A stretch of 64,000 nt of DNA from Rehmannia glutinosa (GCA_016081115.2 JABTTQ020001087.1:186001-250000), one strand, 5' to 3'; numbered from the stretch's first letter, positions 23,251 through 35,828 are shown. The notes: generated by a model not told the origin, from the sequence alone. A program made the numbers and translations.

Positions 23251-24066
23251 ACAACTTTGTAGAAAAGTATTACACGTTGCGTTCTAATGTATTAGATGTA
23301 TTAAAAACATGTATTAGACTTTACAACTTCGTAGTAATTCTCTGTTTTATAATTAAAAGAGACAATTTCGTGGTAAAACATGTTTTGGACTAATACTTTT
23401 CAGTGTAACAACTAACACAATTGAGAGTAACAAGTAATACAAAATACAAAAAACTACCAACACAAAAACAGGGCTAACAACTTAACACCACATAAAAAAA
23501 TACCCACTGAAATTGAAAGGCTACGTAACAAATAATAAAACTGTCACTTGAAAATTACAAAAATGCCATTGGCGGCAGAAATTACCGAAATAACTCCGGG
23601 TCGTGGGTCAGATCCGTCTAACGGGCCAGCCCGTTAGAGGGTCTGACCAGAGTTTTTGTCAATCATAATTGGTCTTAATGAGCCAGATAACGATGAAAAA
23701 TATCAATAAGAGCGCGTAAAATACACTATAAGCTCAAAGAAGAGCACTTAAATACAATGTTTTATAAATACAAAGAACGAAAGTGTAACATTACAACCAC
23801 TTCTCTCTGAATACCATATGAAGAAGAAAAAAAGAATAGAGTATATCGAATTATCAATTGACACTCTCCCATGCCATTGAAGCTGCAATGCAAGAATAAA
23901 ATTATAGCATTAGTCCAAGGATATCGAAAATAATATCTTATACTATGTTTTTTGAGTATGAAGAGTATGCAATTAGTAGGGCTAAGCACATTAGAGCTTA
24001 GGAAGGAAGCTCGTATTTAACTTGCTGACGGATTTATAAGCATGATGTGACGAAATATATGACTTA

Positions 24067-24370
24067 GGGAGTGTGTGCAAAAACTTCTGCTTATAGAAGT
24101 GATTTATTATAGCAGAAGTAAATATATTTGAGAATCAAAAATTGATAATGTTTGCAAATAAAATCAGACGTTGAGAGTGTTGGTGAAAAGTAGTCATACC
24201 AAAAGGAGAATCAGAGATCTAAAGCAACTATCTCGGTGCTTTTAGATTCTAACTAATGAAGCAAAATCAGAAGCAGAATATGACATTCGCAAACACTAAA
24301 AAGTGATTTTGTTTGAGCCAAAAGCAGAGAACCACTTTTTTCTTAGTGATTGCAAAATGCAAACACTCCC
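24067..24370. mobile_element. Tourist-like (PIF/Harbinger) MITE in the GH18 last intron
   Basis: Terminal inverted repeats GGGAGTGTGTGCA / TGCAAACACTCCC, flanked by a TTA duplication (24064-24066 and 24371-24373), the target preferred by PIF/Harbinger transposases. 304 bp, non-coding, wholly inside the intron 23883-24461. Confidence 0.8.
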
Positions 24371-25503
24371 TTAAGCCATTTGTAGGATCATTGAGCATAA
24401 TAATTATGCAAAGTTGATCATATTATGTTCCTAGTTGTGAGTTATTTGAATAATTATATACCTGCTCTGGCAAGATCCCAATTGCTGTCAAAACCAAGTG
24501 CCCAGAAGAAATATCCCCCGAGTCCCTGAGCCTTAGCAAACTTGACCTTATACTGAACCGAAGTAGTGTCATCATATCCGATCCAATTCGTCCCTGCATA
24601 CGAATACGTCGATACTGTCGTATTATCGAAAACCACCGTGGCGTTATTTTCCGAATTGAATCCCATTATATCCGAATAAATCATCGTCCCTCCACCAGGT
24701 CCAGTTCCAATAGCAGGATCTCCAATACCATGCTCGTTCGGATCCTTCAATTCCCATGTCTTCCCATAAACCGGCATTCCCATTATTAATTTCTTCGATG
24801 TAACACCATTTCCCTTCCACATGGAGATCCCATAGCTAGTACTCAAATTACTAGTCTTATCGTAGAGCGACGCGTGGGACCCTGTTTTGGTAGGGTCCCA
24901 CGCGCCATGATAATCGTAGCACATTGGGTTGACAAAATCCAAATAACTCCTCATAGCATCGCCTGGATACGTCCGTGGGGACGTCTCAGGCATGAAAAAT
25001 CGGACGCGAAATAAACGGCCAAGACAAGAGCGACGGGGGCTTGCTCGAGGCGAGCGACTCGTGGTTAACATCAAAGACGCCATTCTTTGTATAGCAATGC
25101 GAGGTTTAACATGTCTTGTGGATTCGTAGGGAACTCCCAGTCGAGATCGAGTCCATCGAAATTGTATTTTCGTGCTGTGTCGATCGATGATTGGATGAAT
25201 GCTGCCCGGTTATCGGGATTGTTGACCATGTTGGGGAAAATTCCAGGGGGATGCCCTGCTCCGCCGATGGACAAGTATGGCCTTGGAGGGGGGACTGCCG
25301 GCGTGGAGGGTGGAGGTGAAGTTTTCCATCCATTGCTCGTCGGATTGCGTGATTAAGATTTGGAAACTGGTGGGGTCGACTAGAACGAAGGCGTAAAAGA
25401 CATGTGTGAAATATGGAGTTGGTATGTTTGATGGCGGGAGATTTTTTGCCTGCCATGTAGGCCAGTACGCGCCTTTTATGGCGCGAGGTGGTGGAGAAGT
25501 TGC

Positions 25504-25730
25504 CGCTGATGGAGGTGGCGGCAAGGACATCGGTGGTGAGATTGGCACGGGCACTGGAAAATCAGGCTGCGGTGACAGAGATGGTGGCAAGGCGATCGGT
25601 GGTGGAGAAGTTGTCGTTGATGGAGGTGGCGGCAACGACATCGGTGGTGAGATTGGCACAGGCACTGGAAAATCAGGCTGTGGGGGAAGAGATGGCGGAA
25701 AGTCGATTGGAATTTGTGGTGGTGCCGCCG
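25504..25730 (-). repeat. 111-bp in-frame tandem duplication in the GH18 gene
   Basis: Two nearly identical 111-bp units encode a 37-residue Pro-rich block ('PDFPVPVPISPPMSLPPPPS') twice. Few differences, so the duplication is recent relative to the frame damage, or conversion keeps it uniform. Confidence 0.85.
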
Positions 25731-26159
25731 GTTGTGATGGTGGCGATGAGACTGGGAAACCAGGTTGTGGAGGAACAAAAGGGAGAGACGGGGGATAGGC
25801 TATCGGAGTTGGTGGTGGTGCTGAGACTGGGAAACCAGGCCGTGGAGGAAGTAAAGGGTTCGACGGGGAAAAGGCTATCGGAATCAGTGTATGTGGTATT
25901 GGTCCTAATAACTTTGATGGAGCTATTGAAAAATCAGGATGTGCAGATTTAGTAGTTGATGTGAAGGAGATAATGAGGGCCAGAAAGAGTGGAATGGTTT
26001 TCTGAATAGACATTGTTTGGTTTCTTTACTTTTCCAGGCATGGGATGGAATAATGTTTGGCAGACAGTGTTTAAATATATGTGTGGACAGGGGACAGCTA
26101 TATAACTGCGTCTACGGCACAAGGAGCATAGATTGTATCAACGTTTCTATGCTTGTTTT

Positions 26160-26874
26160 CAGGGACGGACCCAAGGGGGGGCTGGTGGCGGCAACCGCCC
26201 CCCTCGTCTTGCGATTGAACCCCTATAATATATTATTTAATAAATTAATATAGTATATAAAAATGTAAGCCAACATATTTTGCCCCCCCTCCCCCAAATT
26301 TTCATGTAATTTTGTTATAAAAGCTTGTATGTTTTATTTTTATTTATATTAGATTTGATTTTGGAGCCGGTCCAAGGTTTGAGGGACCTAGAGCAATAAA
26401 TAATATATATACAATCGCGGAGATAAGAGGAGGTCAACCCGGGCTCGGCACCCTAAAAAAAGGTATTTTTTAAAAAAATTAGTTAATATTTATGTGTATT
26501 TTTAGTTTTTTATCAAGCCCATTCCAATTTCAGTATCGGCCTACCCTTAATAATTCCTAGATACGCCATTATATAATGGCGTATCTAGGATTATTACGGG
26601 TGGGATCTGATACAAGAAATGGGGGCCGTATAAAAAATACAAATAAATATTAACTAAAAAAATTTGAAATTTTTTACCTAGTAACGATTTTTTTTAAAAA
26701 AAAGGAGGGGGCCCGGGTTGGCCCCTATCTCCGCCATTGATTGTATATATACATATATAAAAAAAAATTCGGGGTCCTCGTCGGAGGGCCTCCTGTGCGG
26801 CGGCACCATCTGCGCCGCCTCAAGACCGCCCCTGGATTTCGCCCCCCCAAGAACGAATTTCTGCGTCCGTCCCG
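26160..26874. mobile_element. Non-autonomous hAT element upstream of GH18
   Basis: Perfect 8-bp duplication CTTGTTTT (26152-26159 and 26875-26882). Terminal inverted repeats CAGGGACGGAC / GTCCGTCCCG, the right tip lacking one base. 715 bp, no transposase. It lies 146 bp upstream of the GH18 start codon, within its likely promoter. Confidence 0.85.
26362..26832. repeat. Nested foldback inside the hAT element
   Basis: A head-to-head palindrome centred near 26572 ('CCTAGATACGCCATT' against 'AATGGCGTATCTAGG'). Arms reach out to 'ATATACAATCGCGGAGAT' near 26410 and its inverse 'TCTCCGCCATTGATTGTATAT' near 26733. The flanks 'GAGCCGGTCC' (26362) and 'GTGCGGCGGCACCA' (26793) are also found at the two ends of 27862-28565. 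So an older element is nested in the hAT. Confidence 0.6.
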
Positions 26875-27161
26875 CTTGTTTTTTCTGTCAACATGTTTGG
26901 AGGGTTGTGTTTGTGTTTATTAGGGGCATGGGAATTTATTTCGGTTTGTGGTTTTTGGCTTTCATTTTTTGTGTTGGGGGCTTCTTCATTTCCTGTAATG
27001 GATCTGGAACAAATGTCAAAATCTTTGTTTTGGTTAATTTGGAAGTTCCACAGCTGCTTTTTATGTTGGTTTGCATCAGGTTTCAAAGTGTTGACAATTT
27101 ATGAAATGGAATTTGGAGAATCAATGGATGCTTTGGATATTTGTGTCAGACTAGTAAGGTG

Positions 27162-27178
27162 CACGTGCGTTGCACGTG
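27162..27178 (-). repeat. Helitron 3'-terminal hairpin
   Basis: CACGTGC-GTT-GCACGTG, a perfect 7-bp stem with a 3-nt loop, 7 bases inside the terminal CTAG. This is the expected place for the Helitron transposition terminator. Confidence 0.9.
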
Positions 27179-27861
27179 AACCTATAATCTTATTAATTCA
27201 ATTAAAATAAATTATTAATAAAGTATAATTTGTTGTTTTAACTATATATATATATATATAATTCATGTCGTACATTGCCAACATTGGTAAAAAATTAATG
27301 TTTAACAACAGCTATTTACATCCATTGTCGTTTTGGTTAAAGTTGGACATCGATTTTTGTACTAATATTTTTGCGCGAAGAAGGCGTTATCCTTACCATG
27401 CGCAAAACAACATTGGAAGCCAATGTCTTTTGTGATGAATTATACAACGATACAATATTTTTGTTATAGACCTTTTTGTTAGTTTTACTTTTAAAAAACC
27501 ATTGACTATTGAAAATTAAACTGACTCACACCCTTTAATTCATTTAGCAATAGTACCAATTTAATATATAAATCAACCAACAATTAATTACAATATAAAA
27601 GCAAATACACCAATTTTTAAAGCCTAAAATCAAAGGTTGGGAATTAACAAACTTTCCAAAGCAGGAACCACAGATAAATTATTGTCAAATAATAATGCAT
27701 TGGCACTCTCTTTCAATCAGAAACTTTTTCCTAGATCACCCCAGAAACAAACTTTGCAGCAAAAAAAATGTATTTTCCAAAATCAGTTGGCATATCCAAC
27801 TTCACACCAACATCTCCACTATAATCACCATGAACCGACAAAACATCGTATATATAATTCA

Positions 27862-28565
27862 TAGCCGGTCCTAGGTTTCGAGAGGCCTGGAGTGAAAGAA
27901 AAACGGGGGTCCTTATGTTTACATAAAAAAATAACAAAACTAATGTTCAAATGTAATTTCATTGATTTAACCTATAAAATAAGATATGTTATAACATCTC
28001 ATTAAAATAAAGTTACAAAAAAAAGTTAATATAATTAACCATAGAGGAAAAAAAAACTAATGAATTATCTATGAAAAACTGATCTTCTTGCATTTTATTT
28101 GCAAAATCATCAATTAATTCTCCAACCTTATTTTTTCGTTTTGTTTGTACACGCTTGTATATCTTTATCCGTTAATAAATTCTCCAACTTTTATTTTTTG
28201 CAAAAGAGAAAAAAGTTAGAAGATGGAGGGCAAAAATAATCACTCACTGCACAAATAAATGACTCGTGAGGCCCAATTCGTCAACTTTGTTTTATTATTT
28301 TGAAAAAAAGGGAAAAAAACAAAAGCTTAAAAGATAAAAGGAAAAAATGTCACTTACTTTTGTAGTGATAAAGAGTCGAACTAAAGACCTCCAAAGTTAA
28401 AAACAAACACCCAACAAGTCTAGCAACATAGTTTTTCGTGTCCTAAAATCAACTTTCACCACATATAAGCCGAGTATTTTATATATAGAAAAATAAAAAA
28501 ATACTCCGGCGTTCTTTCCGGGGTCCCGTGCGGCGGCACCACCTTGGCCGCCCTAGAGCCGCCCG
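27862..28565. repeat. Insertion-like repeat inside the Helitron 3' part
   Basis: Begins 'AGCCGGTCCTAGGTTTCG' and ends '...GTGCGGCGGCACCACC..AGAGCCGCCC'. Both ends resemble the corresponding ends of the repeat nested in the hAT at 26362-26832. No coding frame; target duplication unclear. 28565-29090 is AT-rich and unassigned. Confidence 0.5.
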
Positions 28566-29094
28566 ATATAATACGTTCAACTCAATGCCAAAATTGACAT
28601 TGCACGAAAACATGAAACATGAAACAATAAGCTTTTATTCTATCAAGTTGCTGACACAGTAAAACTCAATGCTTTAATAGTCAAATACTGAAGCCCCAAA
28701 TTTTATTCTATAAAGACATGCTTTTAAACTAAACTTGGAAAACTTAGAAGTAAGACTAATAAATCATGGAAAGACTCATGTAACATCAAAAAGGACCAAA
28801 CAACATTTATACTATCAAACTATAATACAAAATTAACTATACAACTGACGGATCATCTATGTTGCAAAGGTAAAGTGTTAACTTTCATCCAAGTTAAAAA
28901 TCATGACTTTACTTCTTTCAAGTTTAAATTCTCTTCCAGATTAGTCCAGTCGGTCACTTCCACGTAATTTTTTTAATCTAATTATTTGATTGAATAAAGA
29001 AAAGTAACTCACGCTATCCTTATTGATAGGTATGAGAACCTTGTGGTGCAGCTAGTCCATCTTCAATATTTTGTATTCCTGAAAAACAAAAATG

Positions 29095-32000
29095 TTAGTT
29101 ACTATTTATATGATATAATATATTACTTAATCGAAAATTAGTTATACCTGAACTTAAAACTTGTTTGTATACAATATTTTTAGTCCTCGCATTTCCTCTT
29201 TCATTTGTGTTATTTGATTCGATCAGGACTTTAGTTGTAGACATTGAAGTTCCTCTGGAGAGAGCAACATATAATTGACCGTGAGAAAATACCGACTGGG
29301 GCAAATAGACACCAACATTTGGAATTGTTTGTCCTTGAGCTTTATTGATTGTCATGGCAAAGCAAAGCCTAACTGGGAATTGTTTGCGTCTAAATTGAAA
29401 CGGATAACCTTCATTTTTAGCTGGCAAAAGTGGAATTCTAGGTATAAAAACATGTTTTCCACTATATTGCCCAAACACTATCTCTGCATCAATTATATTG
29501 TTCTTGAAATCCCTACATACCATTCTTGTACCATTACACAATCCATTTGATGGGTCCAAATTTCTCAAAAGAATTACCGGGAAATTTCTTTTCAGCACCA
29601 ACTTATGAGGAGGCAAGCCATTTGGAGTTAAAGAGTTCAAGAAGTCCTCTTCGTAATAGTTGTTGGAGTCATCAATGGCTTCATCAAAACTATTAAATAT
29701 TCTTGCTTCTCCAGAAAATATAGAGATTACCTTATCATTCAATCTATCAACATGCTCATTTTTAGCGGCTAGTATTGCTCGACTTGTCATATAATGAGTT
29801 GATTGGGCATTTTCATTCAAATTAGGGAAAATAGCCATTACAAGTCGTTCTATTGAGGCATCTTCATAATCATACTCAATAATCATCTCTTCTGGAATTC
29901 TGATATTATCAGTTGGTTCCTCGCCATTTCCAACCCTAAGCAAGAAGTTGCTGAATTTGGATCATTCTTCGACCTCATGTTCTATGACAAAGTAATTTTC
30001 TTCATTTTAGGCCATAGAGGCGATTTGACCAAGCTTGCAAAAATAGTTTGTTGGATTGTTGCCCTAGGAACAACTGGTAATACTTGTCTGAAATCTCCAC
30101 CAAAAACAACCACTTTTCCACCAAAATCATTATTGTTTCACATTATGTCTTTCAATAATTTATCAACATTCTCGATAGCCCATCGTTTTGACATCGGTGC
30201 TTCATCCCATATTATCAATTGTGCTTGGCGCAATAGCTCAGCAGCACCACTTTGTTTTGACATATTGCACCGACTTGATTCATTCACATCTATTGGTATT
30301 TTAAAACGTGAATGTGATGTTCTTCCTCCTGGCAGTATCGCGGCAGCAACTCTAGATGTTGCAGTTGCAATTGCTATTAGATTTTGGGATCTTAGATGAG
30401 CTAACATTGCACGGTATAAGAATGTCTTTCCTATTCCACCTGGTCCATCAATAAAAAATATGCCGCCCTTACCTTGTTTTACACAATCTAAGACCATTGA
30501 AAAAGCTTTTTGTTGTTCATGGTTCAACATTTTCTCTGCATCGTAATCTTCCGGAGGTATTTTTATTGTGATTCATCTTGTATCTCTCTATGAAGATCAT
30601 TGTCTATATTATCAATATCAACAGGAATACTTGGAAGATCATATAAGCTGATGTTTTTGCCCATACTTTCCAAAAAAAAGTTCAAACTTCTTAAAGTTTT
30701 GGCAACCTGTAGTTCAACTGATATATTTGATGCTCTTGTGAGATCTTCAGACATTGCCTCAAAGTATGTATCCCAAAGAATCCTAACATCTGTTGGTGCA
30801 CAATAAACCAATATAATTGCAAATAGTCTTCGCAATTCATTTGGCATCCGAAAAGTGACAGCTTCATTGAGACATTCGATAGTACTAAGATCGATTCTAG
30901 CAATCCCCTTTTTTGTGCCGCTTCTTTAAAACTTGAGCAGCGTGTATTATTTACTGTCAGCAAATCTCCGAAGGACTTTGGCCCTCGGACATGGTTCAAG
31001 AGTAGTTTCTCATAGTATCTATCACCTTCATTGGGTTTCACAACATTTATACGACCAATTACATCTCTCTTCTTTCTTTCTTTCCAATATTTACCTTGTT
31101 TATCCCATACATAATGCTCTGGGAATTCACGATAAAGATATTTTCTGGCCTCTTCACTCGTAGAGCACATAAAAAAGTACTCTGTAAGCATTATTTTGGA
31201 GGCATGGTCCCAAGTCAAAACATTCTCTAAATTTTGATTTGCCCAATAAGTAACACATTGTTGATTTGGAAGATGCAGCGGTAAGTTAATAACTGCTGGA
31301 TTTATATCATTTAAGCTGAATTCAAAAATTCTCCATGCTGCTTCTTGAGCGGATACCCACCGAGCATCTTGAAATTCTTTAATTTCGTCAATCACATTTT
31401 CACTATTGTCGTGGGTGATATGAATTGCTACTCTATCATGTCCCTTGTAGATATACTTGTACAAATATTTCACTGTTGTCACGCCTGAACATATCTCGAC
31501 ATTGATATGGCAATTATATCGTGATAAAAGATATGGATTGTAAGGTACCACCCACTGATTATCTAGTTGTGCATTACGAACTTGAACATTCAAGCCATTT
31601 TTCCTTCTTCTGTAGACAGGATATCTATCTTTACCTTGTATTGTACTTTCACAAACTGGACGTGGATAATGATATTTGCACTTTCCATCGACCATGCACG
31701 AATTATTTTTGTTCTTTTTTCCACATGGTCCATGCATCATATGTCTTACAACTAAGTCAAAAAGTTCAGAAACTTTTGTTGATCAGGAAGTTCAGCATAA
31801 GCAAATTTATCAAAGTGATCTGGAGTGATAATTTTATACCCGGACTTCAAAATTATCAACATATGAGCATGAGGCAATCCTCTTTTCTGGAATTCAATTA
31901 TGTGAACATGCGCAGCTACATCTCCAAATATATTCTTCTTAAACAACTGATCTTTCAAATCCTGTAGTTTTGCTCGAAATACTCTTGAGGTCAAATCTGG

Positions 32001-33961
32001 TCGATCTTGAGCTTGTTGCCCCTCATACAGATTATCTTGTATCTCTTTCCATTTTGGATTGCATGTCATTGTAATAAAAAAGTCAGGTTTTCCAAATCTT
32101 TGCACCAATGATAATGCATCAAGATATCTACGACACATATCTCTTGGCCCCCCAATAAATGATGCTGGAAGAACAATTCTCCTGCCAACTTCACTTCCTT
32201 TAGTTGCTCCTTTCATGACACTATCCACAATTCCCTGATATAGTTCAGCTCTCATGTTTGATTGATTTTGGCGATAGTAGTTCAATCTTGTTGTTTCTAG
32301 TTTTATGTACATGTCGACAATATATTGTTGCGATAGTCTTCCAGCAAGGAGAAGTGTTGATTCTCTTTTATTTCTAATTTATAGTCTATAGCAACTATAC
32401 TCTCTACATGACACCTTTTTATTACTTTCTTTGTTAACAACTGCAAATAATCAAAATAAGATAATATTTAGAAATACTTGAAACCATAAAAATTTATTGT
32501 AATTAAAAAGTACTGTTGTGTTTGCAAAATTAAATTAAATATGTAATCTCTTTTAAAGAATATTTTTAAATACGAATGGCAAAAAATTTTATATATTCAA
32601 ACTTTGACTATTATTACATGCATAAAGATGTAGATATAAACTTTTAAAATTTACATACCTTCAGATTCGTGAATATCGCTCGGAGAAGAAATTTTTGTCA
32701 TTGAAGAGATGGGATCAATAACTCGACCACTACCTAAAATATAGTTTAATGGAATTTCTTAAAAAATGAAGCAATGTTCAAACTATTTATTTACTATACG
32801 TATACATATACATAATGCACGTTATTGTTATTTTGAATAATATTTAATTACTATCACAAAATAGTAGTGATGTACCTTGTTCTTGCGTGTATGTTTTGTT
32901 TATATCAAGCTTTTTAATATTTTGATGCCATCTCGTCTCTCCTTTAGGAAAAAGAAGTGGGTATTGCAAAGGGTCATAACATCCACAATAATGCTTGATT
33001 ATGTGCCTATCTCCTGAATGTGCATGAACCACAATGTTTCGTTCAAATGGAAGGTGTTCATTATTTCCTTCAACCCATATTGCCGCAACTTGATCAGCCG
33101 TTGGAGAATTATACACTCGTTGATCTAATTTCACATCTTTTGAGATATGTAGCTGGACATCGTCCATCGTTGGATAATCCCTTAATCTTCTAAAGACTTT
33201 TGCATATGGATTTACCTCTAAAACTGTCATGAGTTTATTCACAGTAGATTCAGATAAAGCGGAGTTCTCAAATATATTCAATCTATTTGCGAGCTCATTT
33301 TGAGTTTCCACAAAATATAATTGAAAATATCCAGACCATCTTCATTGGGTACCAAACCTGGAAGATCATGATACATCATTCCTTGAGCTTTAAAATATAA
33401 ACTCCTCGTCTTGCAGATGCGAGTTCTTTATCTAATTTTACTCCAAATGAGGTAAAAGCAAATGTGCAGTTGAATTGTCGAACATTTGCTCGAAAATGGA
33501 TAATCTCTTTTGATTGAGAAGTAAACAACTCATACAATTCATCGGGAACCTCAATGGGTGCTACTTTAATTTTTCCATTATCACAACAAAATGTTGGAGG
33601 CTCATACTCAAATCTTACAAAGACCGCAATATATGTCTGCCTTTTTGTAACTCATGTATCTTCAAACATATTGGTCCACCAATTATTGATCCTAAAAGAA
33701 GCAAATATCAAATATATAAATATAAAAATGATAAAATCCGATTTAATATATTATAATTACTGAAATATTTTATATTATATTCTAACCTCCTGATTCACAT
33801 GCAATTTGGTCTTTATCAAGACATGCATCTTGTGAATTTATTTTTCTTCGGTTTTTTGTCGCCTTATCAATATGCTCTTGCCTCTGAATAGTATTGAGAC
33901 TGTCATATTTTCTCCTCATCTTTTCACGATTTCTTTGTCGATATATATCTTTTTTGCACAT
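29095..33961 (-). pseudogene. Helitron Rep-helicase (RepHel), disrupted
   Basis: Read from high to low coordinates. A basic N-terminal exon (near 33961-33787, 'RQRNREKMRRKYD') comes first. Then the Helitron N-region: 33692-33325 with 'FAFTSFG', then 33311-32844 with 'HYCGCYDPLQYPLLFP'. The HUH Rep nuclease follows (32312-31752, 'FQKRGLPHAHML' metal-binding His pair; then 'KYLYKYIYKGHD', the catalytic Tyr motif, near 31450). Last is a Pif1/RecD-type helicase: 'GPGGIGKT' Walker A, 'IIWDEAPM' Walker B (both in 30530-30138), 'GGDFRQVLP' near 30070, 'FAMTINKAQGQT' near 29350 and 'LYVALSRG'. Damage seen: in-frame stops near 32380 and 30137 and before 'NMRSKNDP' (near 29975); frameshifts near 31765, 30893 and 30565. 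Small introns appear near 33700-33790 and 32400-32850. The enzyme would nick and unwind DNA for rolling-circle transposition; this copy cannot make it. Confidence 0.9.
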
Positions 33962-34079
33962 AAATTTTGTAGTACTTTTTTATATTAGTGGCATACATAT
34001 ATTTTGAATGATGAAACTATTGATAGTAATATTTAAAAATTTAAATAGTTAGAAAGATATTTTAATTAACTTACCCGAC

Positions 34080-34160
34080 AATAAATTTGAAACGGTGGAT
34101 CTTCGATACATTCTAGTTTGTGAAGTATTGTTGAATTCTTCTGTTTAAGCAAATGTTGTT
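34080..34160 (-). other. Further N-terminal RepHel exon candidate
   Basis: An acceptor (CATTGTAG|) and donor (TTGTCG|GGTAAG) enclose an open segment containing 'LKQKNSTILHKLECIEDPPF', upstream of the basic exon. 34200-35500 holds no recognisable coding sequence; captured host exons, common in Helitrons, were looked for and not found. Confidence 0.4.
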
Positions 34161-35760
34161 GGCCTACAATGCAACAGATGTTTATTAATTTTTTATAGTC
34201 ATATAGTTTATCTTTTGGAAATACAAAAATGATATTATAACAATAAACTAACTTATGAAAACTTAAACTAAAAAAAAAACAAATAAATTAATAATAAGCT
34301 ATTGATGTCATCAAGTACCAAAAAAGAATTATTGTGTGGGCAGGACAACATCTCACAGGCATTTCAAACAAGGAAAAATGCAGACACCGCCAAGCGATGT
34401 TTGTTGTTCTCTATCATTGAGTTAGCATTATTAGGTTGAAATAAGTAATTTTGGCTAATATCTCCATCAAACATAACAACAATCTGAAAAGCTTGTCGCT
34501 CTCTCGTCAATTAAATCCTGAAATGCCTATGAACTAAGCTTGAACTAATATTCAGGGGATACTAAGAAAATAATGTGAAAATTGCTTTGACATCCTAAGG
34601 GTATGGTAGAAGGTCCATGAATGAACGTCTCTATTTTCTCCTACAAAAATCATTAAAACTAATAATTGCATACTCCTTTTTCGTCTCTTGCCTCTAAGAC
34701 GTTTCATGTGTCATACAGGCATCCCTTGATCTAATCTGGGTATTTATCTTGTGGTTGCTCTTCCAACATTGTTTTGTAATTAGTTTAATTTGCTAACAAA
34801 GCTGGAACCCGAAACTGACTGATATGCTGCAAAGTTCTCTAGGTGAGTCGCTTAAGAGCTTCTGTTATGTGGCTTAAAATTATTAGTTGTGACAAACCCA
34901 TTTTTTCATCAAGGTCTAGAATTAAAACCATCTGCATTTTCTTTTTTTCCTAAACAAAAAAATATGGAATTTTTTCAGCAAAATTAACATAAATTGCTGA
35001 TTTCGGTTTCATTGTTCTGCTTTCTTTCTCTTGAAACTGAGGACATCCTCTCCCATCGTGCATTTCATTGTTACTAAAAGGAATCAAGTAATCTAAATAT
35101 TTGTCTCAGGTGAATTACGAATACAAACTATGGCTACATCAATTTTGAAATAAACCCCAGCTTGCGTAGAAAGTGAACATTTAACAAATTGCTTCCCGAA
35201 AAATTTAAATATGTGAACTACATTTATCAATTCAAAAATAACACTTTTTTTTCTAATATTACAAAGGTTACGTACAATTGATAATCTATAGAAACTCCGA
35301 GATCACAAAAGAAGTCAATTGGAAAGAATGAAATAGCTTTTTTATCCAATCTGTTAAGAATGGAGAGCAGTACCAAATAGAGACTAAAAAGAAATCAATC
35401 AAATAACATTTCTATATTCATGAATCAAACATGAAGCACAATTTTACTATGTACAATGAAAAATGTGAATCTTATAACAGCAAAATTTGAATCTTAACAA
35501 CAAACAAGTCATGAGGTATGTGTATTTACATGAAATATATCCGTGCAGGTTGAGGAAGGTTGGTTGGCGCAGCGTTTGTCCGACTAATAGCTTTCGTTGT
35601 TTTTCCGTATTTGCGCCCTGGTAGCCTGTTGGTTCGGGACGATTCCCCCTTTTTTCTTGTTGCGGTCTTAATTTGAATCCCTTTGCTTTTTTGGCGTTTC
35701 AGACCTAGGCGTCGGTATTTTTTTTTCAGCCTTTTAAACCAAGTGGTTGGCAGTATGTAA

Positions 35761-35828
35761 TTCTATTATCTATTTGATACTAAAAGGTGCCAAGTTCTAT
35801 TATCTATTTGATACTAAAAGGTGCCAAG
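35761..35828. repeat. Perfect 34-bp tandem duplication
   Basis: Two identical, abutting 34-bp units (35761-35794, 35795-35828), each ending 'TAAAAGGTGCCAAG', in the 5' part of the Helitron. The flanks also carry T-runs and 'CAGCCGTTTTTT' words (35850-35950). Confidence 0.95.

Larger units (their letters stand above)
23854..26013 (-). pseudogene. GH18 class V chitinase-like gene with proline-rich N-terminal region, frame-broken
   Basis: Two exons: 26013-24462 and 23882-23854. The donor GCAG|GTATAT and acceptor TTGCAG| join in phase and restore the usual GH18 ending ('LARAAS..W'). Residues 1-24 look like a secretion signal. Then come about 140 residues of Pro/Ser/Thr-rich sequence with a 37-residue tandem repeat. 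GH18 follows: 'KGAYWPTWQAKNLPPSNI', 'FTHVFYAF', the catalytic signature 'DGLDLDWEF' with its Glu, 'MCYDYHGAWD', 'GMPVYGKTW' and 'GLGGYFFWALG'. Family members are extracellular or vacuolar enzymes cutting chitin-like glycans. The frame is lost near 25280 (one extra base before 'SIGGAG') and near 25075 (after 'LLYKEWR'). Between about 25075 and 24985 homologous pieces ('ESLASSKPPS', 'AVYFASDF') alternate between frames, so several indels have accumulated. Either a decaying gene or a badly sequenced one; I favour decay. Confidence 0.85.

Noticed and set aside
25406..25952. Long Gly/Val-rich plus-strand open frames
   Set aside because: They are the antisense of the proline-rich region of the minus-strand GH18 gene; the codon pattern follows the Pro repeats.
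28370..28440. tRNA-like text with 'GTTCGACTC' on the minus strand
   Set aside because: B-box-like word only; no A box at proper spacing.
29275..31967. Several plus-strand frames of 70-150 codons
   Set aside because: Antisense to the Helitron Rep-helicase, whose motifs are clear on the minus strand.
34160..35760. Possible captured host exons within the Helitron
   Set aside because: No gene-like translation or splice pattern could be found in any frame.
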